Source: DAHVFK01 sp963755395 (lineage in GTDB: Bacteria; Pseudomonadota; Gammaproteobacteria; Burkholderiales; SG8-39). From it: 64,000 nt of DNA. Position 1 is the first letter of the stretch. Each line of letters begins with the position of its first letter. The stretch covers positions 1,054,001-1,118,000 of the forward strand of contig CAVWJJ010000002.1 in the NCBI GenBank assembly GCA_963755395.1. Direction: 5' to 3'. Shown here piece by piece: positions 33,984 to 45,375 of this stretch. The notes beneath the pieces were generated by a model. That model was not told the origin of the DNA. It saw only the letters and a program-made list of their open reading frames with translations, and ran no database searches. The position numbers and the translations under genes are program-made.

Positions 33984-33987
<4 letters not shown>
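33679..33987 (+). CDS. ureB: UreB, urease beta subunit
   Basis: Structural subunit of 102 residues. MIPGEMQAAPGEIELNAGRR is the family start, followed by VVNTGDRPMQVGSHYHFFET and ALGFDRDLAYGMRLNIAAGT. The YHFFE histidine region contacts the active-site flap in known ureases. It is translationally coupled on both sides: ATGA with the hydrolase gene upstream, GTGA with ureC downstream. The frame is intact although ureC, directly after it, is interrupted eight times. Confidence 0.95.
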
Positions 33988-35685
<1,698 letters not shown>

Positions 35686-35686
<1 letters not shown>

Positions 35687-36170
35687 TGATTGAGATCACT
35701 TCCAGGCTGAAAAAAGGCGCGCGCGCTCCGAGCGGCCAGCTCAGGCTGCCGTTCGAGCGCGCGGCAGAAGAGCCGGCTGCGCACCCGGCTGGTGTCGGGC
35801 GAAGAGGTGGCGCTGATGCTCCCGCGCGGCGAGATCCTGCGCGGCGGCGACCGTCGTCGCCGCCTCCGACGGGCGCGTGATCGAGGTACAGGCGCAAGCC
35901 GAGAAGCTGCTGCATATCGAGTCCGCGGAGCTCGCGAAAGTCGCCTACCATCTCGGCAACCGGCACGTGCCGGTGCAGGTGGGCGAAGGGTTCCTGCGCA
36001 TCGCCGCGGACCACGTGCTGGAGGAGATGGTGAAGCAGCTGGGCGCCAGGGTGAGCACGATCGAGGCGCCGTTCGAGCCCGAGGCGGGCGCCTACGCCGG
36101 CGGCGGTCACGCCCATCACGACGTGCACGCCCATCCCGGGAAGATCCACGAGCATCACCATCACGAATGA
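35686..36170 (+). CDS. ureE: UreE, urease nickel metallochaperone (two extra bases)
   Basis: Nickel-binding chaperone that hands nickel to UreG. Removing extra bases at about 35764 and 35852 gives exactly 161 codons. It reads MIEITSRLKKG, the conserved QKSRLRTRLVSGEEVAL, then LPRGEILRGGD, IEVQAQAEKLLHIESAELA, YHLGNRHVPVQV and a His-rich tail ending IHEHHHHE. The histidine tail adds nickel storage sites. The ATG shares a base with the ureC stop, and its stop overlaps the ureF start. Confidence 0.9.
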
Positions 36171-36792
36171 ATCTCGCAAGACTCCTGCAACTCGCGAGCC
36201 CCGCGCTTCCGGTCGGCGCGTACAGCTATTCCGGCGGGCTCGAGGCCGCGATCGAGGCCGGCGCGGTGCGCGACGCCGCGAGCGCCGAGCGCTGGATCGG
36301 CGACGTGCTCGAGCATTCGCTGGCGCGCATGGAGGCCCCGCTCATGCTGCGCATGATCGAGCGCCCCGACCGGGTGTGGAACGAGCTCTTGCTCGCCAGC
36401 CGCGAAAGCGCCGAGCTGCGCGCGGAGACGCTGCAGATGGGATATTCGCTCGCGAAGCTGCTCGAGGATCTCGGGCTTGAATCGATCGAGGATGAAGACA
36501 TCACTTTTCCTCTCGCCTACGCCCACGCGGTGCGCTGCTGGGGGCTGGACGCGCGCGAGGCGCTGCTGGCCTACCTCTGGGCCTGGCTCGAGAACCAGGT
36601 GATGGCGGCGCTCAAGGCGGTGCCGCTGGGCCAGACCGACGGGCAGAAGATGCTGCTCGCGCTCGGCGCGCGGCTCGAGCCGCTCGCCGCGCGCGCGGCG
36701 GCGCTGGGCGACGACGAGCTCGGCAACTTCGCGCCGCGCCTGGCGATCCTGTCCTCCCGCCACGAAACCCAGTACTCGAGGCTGTTCAGATC

Positions 36793-36796
<4 letters not shown>
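36167..36796 (+). CDS. ureF: UreF, urease accessory protein
   Basis: All-helical accessory protein of 209 residues that couples UreD to UreG and gates GTP hydrolysis. It has the family start LLQLASPALPVGAYSYSGGL, then ERWIGDVLEHSLARMEAPLM, FPLAYAHAVRCWGLDAREAL and the C-terminal FAPRLAILSSRHETQYSRLF. The ATG at 36167 overlaps the ureE stop. The frame is intact. It is followed by ureG with a four-base overlap. Confidence 0.94.
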
Positions 36797-37397
<601 letters not shown>

Positions 37398-37416
<19 letters not shown>

Positions 37417-37970
37417 GTCTTCTCCTTGTATTGATCAGCAGCGCGGCAAGCGCGCATCCGTTCCACGCCGTCACCGGAGGCGCCGCGGCCGGTTTCCTGC
37501 ACCCGTTCTCGGGTTTCGACCACCTGCTCGCGATGGGCGCGGTCGGCCTGTGGGCTGCGCGCCGGGGCGGCCGTGCGCTGTGGCTCGCGCCCGCGTGCTT
37601 CGTCGGCGCGATGCTCGCCGGCGGGCTGGCGGGTTTCGCCGGCGCCTCGTTGCCCGCGACCGAGCACCTGGTGGCCGGGTCGGTGCTCGCGCTCGGGCTG
37701 TTCCTCGCGCTGCCGCGCACGCCCTCGCTCGGTGCGGGCTGCGCCATGATCGCCGCCTTCGGCGCCTTCCACGGCCTGGCGCACGCCGCCGAGCTGCCGG
37801 CGAGCGCGGCGGCGGCGGCCTACGCCGCGGGCTTCGTCGCGGCGACCGCGCTGCTGCACGCCGTGGGCGTGTTCAGCGGGCGCGCGTTGCGCGCCGCGGC
37901 GCTGCGCGCGACCGGGATCCCGATCGCGCTCGCCGGCGCTTGGCTCCTGGCGCAGGTCTTCGCGGCCTGA
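37398..37970 (+). CDS. hupE: HupE/UreJ nickel or cobalt permease
   Basis: Inner-membrane protein of 190 residues. A signal-like helix ends ASAHPFHAVTGGAAAGF, and the HupE/UreJ signature LHPFSGFDHLLAM follows with its metal-binding histidine. Five or six further helices include FGAFHGLAHAAELPA, the second His motif. Members import nickel for urease or hydrogenase. Its place as last gene of the urease operon, overlapping ureG, supports nickel supply for this urease. Confidence 0.9.
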
Positions 37971-37980
37971 GCGCCGCGGC

Positions 37981-38958
37981 TCAGAGCCCAAGGCGCTTCA
38001 TCTGCCCCGCGGGGTAGCGCGTTCCTTGCGCCGCGCCCGGCGGGCAGGCGGCGTCGAGCCGGGCCACCTCGGCGGCCGAGAGCGAGATATCTGCCGCGGC
38101 GGCGTTCGCCTCGAGGTGCTCGATCCTGCGCGTGCCGGGGATCGGCACGATGTCCGACCCCTTCGCCAGCAGCCAGGCGAGCGCGACCTGCGCCGGGGTG
38201 CAGCCCTTCTCCTGCGCGATCCGGCGCGCCGGCTCGACCAGCGCCAGGTTGGCCTTCAGGTTCTCGTCCTGGAAGCGCGGGTGGTCGCGCCGGCGGTCGC
38301 CCTCGCCGAGGCTCGCCGCGCCTCCGATCTCGCCGCCGAACACGCCGCGCCCGAGCGGGGAGTAGGCGACGAAGCCGATGCCCAGCTCGCGGCAGACGGG
38401 CAGGATCCCCGCCTCGACGTCGCGCGTCCAGAGCGAGTACTCGGTCTGCAGCGCGGCGATCGGGTGCACCCGGTGCGCGCGGCGGATCGTCTGCGTCCCG
38501 GCCTCCGACAGGCCCAGATGGCGCACCTTGCCGCGCTCGACCAGGCGCTTCATCGCGCCGACCGTGTCCTCGATCGGCACCTTGGGGTCGACGCGGTGCT
38601 GGTAGTAAAGGTCGATGTGGTCGATGCCCAGGCGCTCGAGGCTCCGGTCGCAGGCCTCGGCCACGTATTGCGGCCGGCCGTCGACCTCCATCGTGCCGTC
38701 GGCGCGGCGCGCCTGGCCGAACTTGGTGGCGACGATATACGCCTCGCGCCGGCCCTTGAGCGCGCGCCCGATCAGCTTCTCGTTCGCGCCGTTGCCGTAC
38801 ATGTCGGAGGTATCGAGGAAGTTGCAGCCGATCTCGGCCGCGCGCCGGAGTGTCGCCAGCGACTGCTCTTCGCTGCCGGGAAGATAGAACCCCGGCATCA
38901 CCATGCAGCCGAGCCCGATCGCAGGCACTTCGATCGTTCCGAGCATGCGCTTTTTCAT
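37981..38958 (-). CDS. Aldo/keto reductase
   Basis: NADPH-dependent oxidoreductase of 325 residues with a TIM-barrel fold. The catalytic tetrad is visible as Asp and Tyr in CNFLDTSDMYGNGANEKLIG, Lys in YIVATKFGQ, and His in IDLYYQHRVDP. C-terminal cofactor residues are in GSDIVPIPGTRRIEHLEAN. It belongs to the AKR subgroup with broad aldehyde/ketone activity. It converges with hupE and overlaps the next upstream membrane-protein gene by four bases. Confidence 0.88.
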   Translation of the reverse strand: MKKRMLGTIEVPAIGLGCMVMPGFYLPGSEEQSLATLRRAAEIGCNFLDTSDMYGNGANEKLIGRALKGRREAYIVATKFGQARRADGTMEVDGRPQYVAEACDRSLERLGIDHIDLYYQHRVDPKVPIEDTVGAMKRLVERGKVRHLGLSEAGTQTIRRAHRVHPIAALQTEYSLWTRDVEAGILPVCRELGIGFVAYSPLGRGVFGGEIGGAASLGEGDRRRDHPRFQDENLKANLALVEPARRIAQEKGCTPAQVALAWLLAKGSDIVPIPGTRRIEHLEANAAAADISLSAAEVARLDAACPPGAAQGTRYPAGQMKRLGL

Positions 38959-39641
38959 CGTATTCCCTCCTCGAGGGTCAAGCGGCGGTAAGAGCCGCGC
39001 GCGAGCGCGGCGCAGGCGGCGACCACCAGTGCGTCGAGCGCGCAGTACACCCCGCCCACGCACAGCGATGGATTGGTGCTGCTGAAGCCGATCCAGGGCA
39101 CGTGGCGCGCCCAGGCCCAGCTCCCGACCCGGGTGCCGTAGAGCTCGAGCGCGAGCGCGAGCAGGAAGGTGGAAGCGAACAGGCGCCGCTGCGCGGGCAG
39201 CGCGAGCCAGGCGAGCGCGAGCAGCAGGAACATGAGCGCCGCCATCGTGTCGAGGCCGCTCAGCCCGGCTGCCGCGGCGTACGTCCCGGCGCCCCACAGC
39301 ACCGCGCGCGCGGCCGCGGCGCGCAGGCGTTGCGCCAGCGCGAGGGCGAGAAACAGCAGCAAGCCGTGCCCCGGCGGCACGAACAGCGGCACGTTGCCGA
39401 GGCGGTAGGCGTAAAGGCCCCAGACCTGGGACAGGAACACCTCGCCCAGGGTGGCGATGAGCATGCAGGCGAGGTAGGGCCGACGCTCGACCGGCGGCAG
39501 GGGCGCGAGCCACCACAGCAGCAGCGCCCACCAGGCGGCGCCTACGGCGCACTGCCCGGGCAGGTCGAGGTGCACGTCGGCCCACAGCCCGAGCGCCAGG
39601 GCGGCGACGCTGGCGGCGATGCGCGGCGCGCTCGGCCTCAC
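38955..39641 (-). CDS. Polytopic membrane protein, unknown function
   Basis: Inner-membrane protein of 228 residues with about seven hydrophobic helices. Notable motifs are GLWADVHLDLPGQCAVGAAW, LPPVERRPYLACMLIATLGE, WGLYAYRLGNVPLFVPPGHG and YGTRVGSWAWARHVPWIGF. I do not recognise the family. The GTG start at 39641 overlaps the D-aminoacylase-like gene stop, and the 3' end overlaps the aldo/keto reductase start. The conserved charged residues inside helices (Glu in GEVFL, Tyr/Arg in YRLGN) hint at an enzyme or carrier rather than a simple anchor. Confidence 0.6.
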   Translation of the reverse strand: MRPSAPRIAASVAALALGLWADVHLDLPGQCAVGAAWWALLLWWLAPLPPVERRPYLACMLIATLGEVFLSQVWGLYAYRLGNVPLFVPPGHGLLLFLALALAQRLRAAAARAVLWGAGTYAAAAGLSGLDTMAALMFLLLALAWLALPAQRRLFASTFLLALALELYGTRVGSWAWARHVPWIGFSSTNPSLCVGGVYCALDALVVAACAALARGSYRRLTLEEGIR

Positions 39642-41317
39642 CGCGGCGCTCCGGATCCGCGCAGCAGCTTGCCGGGCAGGCGCGCGAGCGGCAGGAGCCC
39701 GTTCGGATCGGCCACGCGCACGCCGTTGACCCACACGCCGTGCACCCCGAGCGCGTCGGTGGTCAGGCGCGGCGCGCCGCCGGGCAGATCGAACACGCGC
39801 CGCTTCGGCCCGCGGCCGACCGTGGCGGGGTCGAACAGCACCAGGTCGGCGAAGTTTCCCTCCTTCAGGCTTCCCCTTCCCTGAAAGCCGAACACGACAG
39901 CGGGATGCGACGTGAGTTTCTGGACGGCTTCCTCGAGCTCGAGCACCGCCAGCTCGCGCACCCAGTGTCCGAGCAGGTGCAGGCCGTAGCCGGCGTCGTT
40001 GAAGAAGGTCAGGTGCGCGCCGGCGTCCGACAGCGACACCATGCTCGACGGATGCCTGAGCATCTCGCCCACCGCGTGCTCGTCGGAGTTGAGCGTGAGC
40101 GCGACGAACACCGTCGCCAGGTCGTCCTCCAGAGCGAGCTCGAACCACAGGTCGAGCGGGTCCTTGCCGCCTTGCGCGGCGAGCGCGGCGATGTCGCGCT
40201 GCTCCAATTCCGGGTGGCGTGGCGACTCGACCACGGTGAGCTTGTCCCATTCGCCGTTGAAGAGCCGGAAGTGCGCCGGCTGCGCGAGCTCGGCGCGGAT
40301 GGCGCTGCGGAACGCGTGCTCGGAAAGCATCGCCCTGAGCGCGTCGTCCTTCAGCCCGAGCGCGGGCCGCCACGCGTCCAGGCCTTCGATCGGGTAAGGC
40401 GAGCGCAGGGTGAAATCGAACGACAGCGGGCAGCACGACACCGCGCCGACGAGCCGGTGGCCGCGCGCGTTCGCGTCACGGATCGCCTCGAGATCGTCGA
40501 ACACCGCGCGCGGGTTGGTGCTGTTGTGCAGCAGCGCCGCGACCACCACCGGCCTGCCCGACAGCGCCGCCAGCGCCTCGAGGAACTCCATTTTGGTCTG
40601 GCCGCCCTTGGTGAGCATGAACACGCCGCGCCCGGCTTCGGCCAGGCAGCCGACCAGCGCGCGCAGCTCGCGCTCGTCGGCCAGGCGCGAGGGCATCGGC
40701 ACGCCGCCCTCGCCGTTGTGCGCCGGCGAGGTGCTGGTGGCAAAGCCCGCCGCGCCGGCGCGAACGCCTTCGAGCACGATGCGGCGCATGGCGGCGATCT
40801 CGTCGTCGCTCGCGGCGCGCTCGGTGGCCGCTTCGCCCATGACGTAGCTGCGCACCGCCGAATGGCCGACCAAGGCCGCCACGTTCGCCGCCGCCCCGCG
40901 GCGCTCGAGCATGTCGAGATACTCGGGCACGCTCTCGAACTCCCAGCGAATCCCGGCGCGCAGCACCTCGAGCGCCATGCCCTCGACCTGGGTCAGGTTG
41001 CGCATCACGCGCTCGCGCTCGGCCGGGCGGCAGGGCGCGATGGTGAAGCCGCAGTTGCCGATCACGGCGCTGGTCACCCCCAGCGCCGGGCTGGGCGCGA
41101 GCAGGGGGTCCCAGGTGATCTGGGCGTCGTAGTGGGTATGGTTGTCGACGATGCCCGGCATCAGGGCGAGGCCCTGCGCGTGCAGCGTCTCGCGCGCCGG
41201 GCCGAGCCCGCGCCCGAGCGCCGCGATGCGCCCGCCCGCCACGGCGAGATCGCCCGCGCGCGGCGCGCCGCCCAGGCCGTCGAGCAGCACGGCGTCGCGG
41301 ATCAGGAGATCGAACAT
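39638..41317 (-). CDS. D-aminoacylase/N-acyl-D-amino-acid deacylase family amidohydrolase
   Basis: Metal-dependent amidohydrolase of 559 residues. The first metal site is in VDNHTHYDAQITWDPLLAP, the family motif GNCGFTIAPCRPAERE follows, then VALVGHSAVRSYVMG. The second site is in VSLSDAGAHLTFFNDAG, where the Asp is expected to be catalytic. The C-terminal small beta domain (GNFADLVLFDPATVGRGPK) is complete. It shares this group with dihydroorotase-like enzymes; a substrate with an N-acyl-D-amino acid is likely but not proven. It is divergent from the SDR gene, with only 25 bases between starts. Confidence 0.88.
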   Translation of the reverse strand: MFDLLIRDAVLLDGLGGAPRAGDLAVAGGRIAALGRGLGPARETLHAQGLALMPGIVDNHTHYDAQITWDPLLAPSPALGVTSAVIGNCGFTIAPCRPAERERVMRNLTQVEGMALEVLRAGIRWEFESVPEYLDMLERRGAAANVAALVGHSAVRSYVMGEAATERAASDDEIAAMRRIVLEGVRAGAAGFATSTSPAHNGEGGVPMPSRLADERELRALVGCLAEAGRGVFMLTKGGQTKMEFLEALAALSGRPVVVAALLHNSTNPRAVFDDLEAIRDANARGHRLVGAVSCCPLSFDFTLRSPYPIEGLDAWRPALGLKDDALRAMLSEHAFRSAIRAELAQPAHFRLFNGEWDKLTVVESPRHPELEQRDIAALAAQGGKDPLDLWFELALEDDLATVFVALTLNSDEHAVGEMLRHPSSMVSLSDAGAHLTFFNDAGYGLHLLGHWVRELAVLELEEAVQKLTSHPAVVFGFQGRGSLKEGNFADLVLFDPATVGRGPKRRVFDLPGGAPRLTTDALGVHGVWVNGVRVADPNGLLPLARLPGKLLRGSGAPR

Positions 41318-41342
41318 GCGGCGCAAGTATACTAACCCCGCA

Positions 41343-42068
41343 ATGGAGCTCTTCGCACTGGACGGCAAGGCCGCGGTGGTCACCGGCGGAGGGCGTGGCA
41401 TCGGCGCGGCAAGCGCGCGCCGGCTGGCCGGGGCGGGCGCGAAGCTCGCGCTGATCGACCTCGAGCCGGGCACGGGCGAGGGCCTGCGCATCGCCTGCGA
41501 CGTCACCGACCCGGCGGCGTTGGAAGGCGCCATGGCGCGAGCGGCCGCCGAGCTGGGCGGAATCGACATCCTGGTCAACAGTGCGGGCCGCGCGATCCGC
41601 AAGCCCGCGGCCGAGATCTCGCGCGACGAGTGGGACGGCGTCATCGGACTCAATCTGACGGCGCTCTTTTTCGCCTCGCGCATCGCCGCGCGCCACATGA
41701 AGGCGCGCGGCGGCGGCGCGATCGTCAACCTGGCCTCGATCATGGGCCTGTCGGGCGGGATCTTTCCCAACGCCTCGTACCAGGCCTCCAAGGGAGGGGT
41801 GGTGAACCTGACGCGCGCGCTCGCGCTCGAGTGGGCCGCCGACGGCATCCGGGTCAACGCGGTGGCGCCGACTTTCGTCCGGACCGAACTCACGCTGCCG
41901 GTGTTCTCCAGCCCCGAGCTGCTGGCGAGGGTGATGGCGCACACTCCGCTCGGCGTGCTGCCCGAGCCGGACGACGTCGCCGCGGCGGTGTTGTACCTTG
42001 CCAGCCCCGCGGCGCGCTGCGTCACCGGCGTGGTGCTGCCGGTCGACAGCGGCTACCTCGCGCGATGA
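41343..42068 (+). CDS. Short-chain dehydrogenase/reductase
   Basis: Classical SDR of 241 residues. The cofactor motif is VVTGGGRGIGAASARRLAG, the structural motif is LVNSAGRAIRKPA, the catalytic Ser is in NLASIMGLSGG, and Tyr/Lys are in NASYQASKGGVVNLT. The closing substrate loop is VNAVAPTFVRTELTLPV. It prefers an NAD-like cofactor, judging by the Asp after the second strand (LIDLEPG). The stop overlaps the start of the MscS-type gene. Confidence 0.9.
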   Translation: MELFALDGKAAVVTGGGRGIGAASARRLAGAGAKLALIDLEPGTGEGLRIACDVTDPAALEGAMARAAAELGGIDILVNSAGRAIRKPAAEISRDEWDGVIGLNLTALFFASRIAARHMKARGGGAIVNLASIMGLSGGIFPNASYQASKGGVVNLTRALALEWAADGIRVNAVAPTFVRTELTLPVFSSPELLARVMAHTPLGVLPEPDDVAAAVLYLASPAARCVTGVVLPVDSGYLAR

Positions 42069-43540
42069 GCGGTTTCGGCGCGGCGCTGGTGGGCAACCTG
42101 AAGCGCGAGCGCGCGGTTTTGCGCAATACGCTCGTGTTCCTGTGCCTTTGCATCGTCGCGCAGCTGGTCGGCGCGGCACTGCTCGCCGCGGGCGTGGGCC
42201 GCGCCGGCGAGATCGTGCGCGACGGGGCGGTCCTCGCCACCGGCATCGCGATCATCCGCCTCGCCGGGCTGGCGCTGTTCCGCATCGCGCTGCCGACCGT
42301 GCGCGTCACGACGCCGCGCATCTTCGAGGACATCATCGTGGTCGCGGCCTACGTCGCCTGGGGCCTGCTGCGGCTGCGCCTGGCGGGGATGGACCTCGCC
42401 AGCCTCGTCACCACCTCCGCGGTGATTACCGCGGTGGTCGCGTTCGCGATGCAGGACACGCTCGGCAACGTGCTCGGCGGGCTGCTGCTCGAGATCGACG
42501 ACTCGATCGCGATCGGCGACTGGGTCAAGTTCGAAGACGTCTCGGGGCGCGTGACCGAGATCCACTGGCGCCACACCCTGGTCATGACGCGCAACAACGA
42601 GCGCGTCGTGGTGCCCAACGGGGCGCTGATGAAGACGCGCTTCATGGTGATCGGCAATCCGGACCAGGAGCCGGTGCGCTGGCGGCGCTGGATCTGGTTC
42701 GACGTCGAATACGGCGTCGCGCCGAGCCGCGTGCTGACGGTGGTCGACAAGGCGATGGCGGCGGCCGAGATTCCGAACGTCGCCGCCGAGCCGAAGCCGA
42801 ACTGCGTTCTGATCGAATTCGCCCAGAGCTACTGCCACTACGCGCTGCGCTACTACCTCACCGACCCGCGGCCGGACGACGCGACCGATACCCGAGTGCG
42901 GGTGCTGCTGTTTGCCGCGCTGCGCCGCGCCGGCATCGAGCTTGCGTTCCCGGAATTCATCGTCCACACGGTGAAGGAAAACGAGGAGCGCGACGCGGCG
43001 CGCCGCACGCGCGAAATCGGACGACGGCTGGCCGCGCTGCGCGGCGTGGAGCTGTTCAGCGCGCTCGAGGAGGACGAGCTGCGCGCGCTCGCCGACCGGC
43101 TGGTGTACGCCCCGTTCGCCGCCGGTGACGTGGTGACGCGCCAGGGCGCGGTGGCGCACTGGCTCTACATCCTGACCGAGGGCGAGGCCGAGGTCTGGAT
43201 CGACGCGCCCGGCGGGCGGCGCGCCATCGCCGGGCTGCGGGCCGGAGACGTGTTCGGCGAGATGGGCATGATGACCGGCGCGCCACGGCGCGCGACGGTC
43301 ACCGCCAGGACCGACCTCGAGTGCTACCGCCTGGACAAGGCGGGCTTCGCCGACATCATCCGCTCGCGTCCGTCGATCGCCGAGGACCTGTCGCGCGTGC
43401 TGGCCGAGCGTGAGGGCGGGCTGGTGCAGGCGAGCGACGCGGCGCGCGCCGATGCCGCCAACGTCAAGGCGCGCAGCGCGACGCTGCTCGAGCGCGTGCG
43501 CGGCTTCTTCGGCCTGGACGAGGCCGGCCCGCGCGGCTAG
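42065..43540 (+). CDS. MscS channel fused to a cyclic-nucleotide-binding domain
   Basis: Protein of 491 residues. Residues about 1-125 contain four hydrophobic helices. The MscS pore-lining helix and beta domain follow (VITAVVAFAMQDTLGNVLGG, LEIDDSIAIGDWVKFEDVSG, NERVVVPNGALMKTRF). From about 335 there is a cyclic-nucleotide-binding domain (LRGVELFSALEEDELRALAD, LYILTEGEAEVWI, AGDVFGEMGMMTGAPRRATV). This is the bCNG-type channel design, where ligand rather than tension may gate the pore. Its start overlaps the SDR stop and its end overlaps the convergent reductase gene by four bases. Confidence 0.9.
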   Translation: MSGFGAALVGNLKRERAVLRNTLVFLCLCIVAQLVGAALLAAGVGRAGEIVRDGAVLATGIAIIRLAGLALFRIALPTVRVTTPRIFEDIIVVAAYVAWGLLRLRLAGMDLASLVTTSAVITAVVAFAMQDTLGNVLGGLLLEIDDSIAIGDWVKFEDVSGRVTEIHWRHTLVMTRNNERVVVPNGALMKTRFMVIGNPDQEPVRWRRWIWFDVEYGVAPSRVLTVVDKAMAAAEIPNVAAEPKPNCVLIEFAQSYCHYALRYYLTDPRPDDATDTRVRVLLFAALRRAGIELAFPEFIVHTVKENEERDAARRTREIGRRLAALRGVELFSALEEDELRALADRLVYAPFAAGDVVTRQGAVAHWLYILTEGEAEVWIDAPGGRRAIAGLRAGDVFGEMGMMTGAPRRATVTARTDLECYRLDKAGFADIIRSRPSIAEDLSRVLAEREGGLVQASDAARADAANVKARSATLLERVRGFFGLDEAGPRG

Positions 43541-44466
43541 TAGCCGGCGGCGGGATCGACCTGCGCTTCGGGCGCTTCGCCGCGCTGCGCGCGCTCCAGA
43601 TTGCGGATCACGAGCGGCAGCGCGGTGCGCGGGTCGGTGAGCGCCGCGACGTGCGGCGTGAGGCTCACTTCCGGATGCGACCAGAACGGATGCGACGCCG
43701 GCAGCGGCTCGGTTTCGAACACGTCGAGGTAGGCGTGCGCCAGGTGGCCCGCGTCGAGCGCGGCGAGCAGGTCCGCTTCGACCAGGTGCGCGCCGCGCGC
43801 CACGTTGATCAGGCACGCGCCGCGCGGCAGCAGCGCGAGCGCGCGCGCGCCGAGGATGCCGCGCGTTTCCGGCGTGAGCGGCAGCAGGCAGACCAACGCG
43901 CCGCATTTCGCCAGCATGGCGTCCAGCCCGTCCGGACCGGCGAAGCATTCGATGCGGTCGATTTCCTTCTGCCGCCGGCTCCAGCCGCAGAGCCTGAAGT
44001 CGAGCGCGAGCAGGCGCTGCGCGACGCTTCGTCCCAGCTCGCCGAGCCCGAGCAGGCCGACGGTGCGCTCGGCGGCGAGGCGCTGCGGCAGCGGCCGCCA
44101 GGCGCGCGCGGCCTGCTGCGCGCGGTAGCGGTACAGGTGGCGATGCCAGTCGAGCACGCGCGCGAGCACGGTCTCGCCCATCGCCGCGACCATGCCCGGA
44201 TCGACCAGGCGCGCGAGCGGCGCGCTGCGCGGCAGGGTCGGGTCCGCGAGCAGGCCGTCCACTCCCATCCACAGCGACTGGATCAGCTTCAGCGCCGTGC
44301 AGCCGCCGAGCGCTCCCGCCGGCGGCTTCGCCACCAGCGCGACTTCGATCGCCGCCGGGTCGGGGATCTCCGGCCAGAGGTGAAAGCGCGCCGCCGGCAG
44401 CGCCGCGCGCAAGCCCGGCAGCCAGCGCTGCGGGTCCTCCTCGGGCGCGATGAACGCGACCTCCAT
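43537..44466 (-). CDS. ghrA: Glyoxylate/hydroxypyruvate reductase A-like 2-hydroxyacid dehydrogenase
   Basis: Enzyme of 309 residues that reduces glyoxylate or hydroxypyruvate with NADPH. The Rossmann motif is VGLLGLGELGRSVAQRLL. Catalytic Arg is in NVARGAHLVEADL, Glu in LDVFETEPLPASHPFW and His in LTPHVAALTDPRT, the standard triad. The SLWMGVDGLLADPTLP segment is typical of GhrA. It converges with the MscS-type gene, and the divergent intradiol dioxygenase gene starts 69 bases away. Confidence 0.88.
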   Translation of the reverse strand: MEVAFIAPEEDPQRWLPGLRAALPAARFHLWPEIPDPAAIEVALVAKPPAGALGGCTALKLIQSLWMGVDGLLADPTLPRSAPLARLVDPGMVAAMGETVLARVLDWHRHLYRYRAQQAARAWRPLPQRLAAERTVGLLGLGELGRSVAQRLLALDFRLCGWSRRQKEIDRIECFAGPDGLDAMLAKCGALVCLLPLTPETRGILGARALALLPRGACLINVARGAHLVEADLLAALDAGHLAHAYLDVFETEPLPASHPFWSHPEVSLTPHVAALTDPRTALPLVIRNLERAQRGEAPEAQVDPAAGY

Positions 44467-44535
44467 GCGGCCTCCTGTGCCAACGCCGCGCGATGGTAGC
44501 ATCGCGCCGGGGCGAGCGCAGACGAGGAGAAGGGC

Positions 44536-45375
44536 ATGACGATCCGCAATTTCAGCGAGGACACGCTGACCGCCGAGGTGCTGCGGCGCATCGAAGGCAC
44601 GCCGAATGCGCGCCTGAAGGAGGTGATGACGAGCCTGGTGAAGCACCTGCACGCCTTCGTGCGCGAGGTGCGGCCCACGCCCGAGGAATGGTTCACCGGC
44701 ATCAAGTTCCTCACCGACACCGGCCACTGGTGCGACGACAAGCGCCAGGAGTACATCCTGATGTCGGACACGCTCGGCGTATCGATGCTGGTGGACTTCA
44801 TCAACTACGGAAAGACCGCGAACGCGACCGAGTCGACCGTGCTCGGCCCGTTCTTCGTCGAAAGCGCGCCCGAGATGCCGCTCGGCGCGAATATCGCCCG
44901 GCCCGGCACGCCGGGCGAGCCCTGCGACGTGAGCGGCAGCGTTTCCGGCCTCGACGGCAAGCCGCTCGCCGGCGCGCTGCTCGACATCTGGGAGGCGGGC
45001 GGCGACGGGTTCTACGACGTGCAAAAGCCCGCAGGCACCAACCTGCGCGCGCGCTTTCGCGCCGGTGCCGACGGCAAGTTTCACTTCAGCTGCGTCAAGC
45101 CCGCGAGCTACCCGGTCCCGCACGACGGGCCGGTGGGCAAGATGCTCGCCGCAACCGGCCGCCACCCGATGCGACCCGGGCACCTGCACTTCAAAATCCA
45201 GGCGCCCGGGTATGAGCCGCTGGTGACGCACCTGTTCGTACGCGGCGACGAGTTCCTCGATTCCGACGCGGTATTCGGCGTCAAGGACTCGCTGGTGATC
45301 GACTTCAGGAAGAACGCCGGCGGCGTTTACCAGGCAAAGTACGATTTCGTGCTCAAGCCCTCGGCCCGACCCTAG
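44536..45375 (+). CDS. Intradiol ring-cleavage dioxygenase (hydroxyquinol/catechol 1,2-dioxygenase type)
   Basis: Non-heme iron(III) enzyme of 279 residues that cleaves catechol-type rings between the hydroxyls. The N-terminal helical linker domain starts MTIRNFSEDTLTAEVLRRIE. The catalytic beta domain has the first iron Tyr in GGDGFYDVQ, the second in PASYPVPHDGPVG and the two His in RPGHLHFKIQAPGY. Length and linker fit the catechol/hydroxyquinol 1,2-dioxygenase group rather than protocatechuate enzymes. Its end overlaps the convergent cytochrome gene. No other ring-degradation genes are visible here. Confidence 0.87.
   Translation: MTIRNFSEDTLTAEVLRRIEGTPNARLKEVMTSLVKHLHAFVREVRPTPEEWFTGIKFLTDTGHWCDDKRQEYILMSDTLGVSMLVDFINYGKTANATESTVLGPFFVESAPEMPLGANIARPGTPGEPCDVSGSVSGLDGKPLAGALLDIWEAGGDGFYDVQKPAGTNLRARFRAGADGKFHFSCVKPASYPVPHDGPVGKMLAATGRHPMRPGHLHFKIQAPGYEPLVTHLFVRGDEFLDSDAVFGVKDSLVIDFRKNAGGVYQAKYDFVLKPSARP

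Noticed and set aside
37967..37984. CTGAGC/GCTCAG stem between hupE and the aldo/keto reductase as a bidirectional terminator
   Set aside because: Six base pairs without a T-run and overlapping both stop codons; too weak to call.
41330..42025. Extension of the D-aminoacylase-like frame upstream to 42025 on the minus strand
   Set aside because: The extra residues overlap the SDR gene, and MFDLLIRDAVLLDG at 41317 is the family start.
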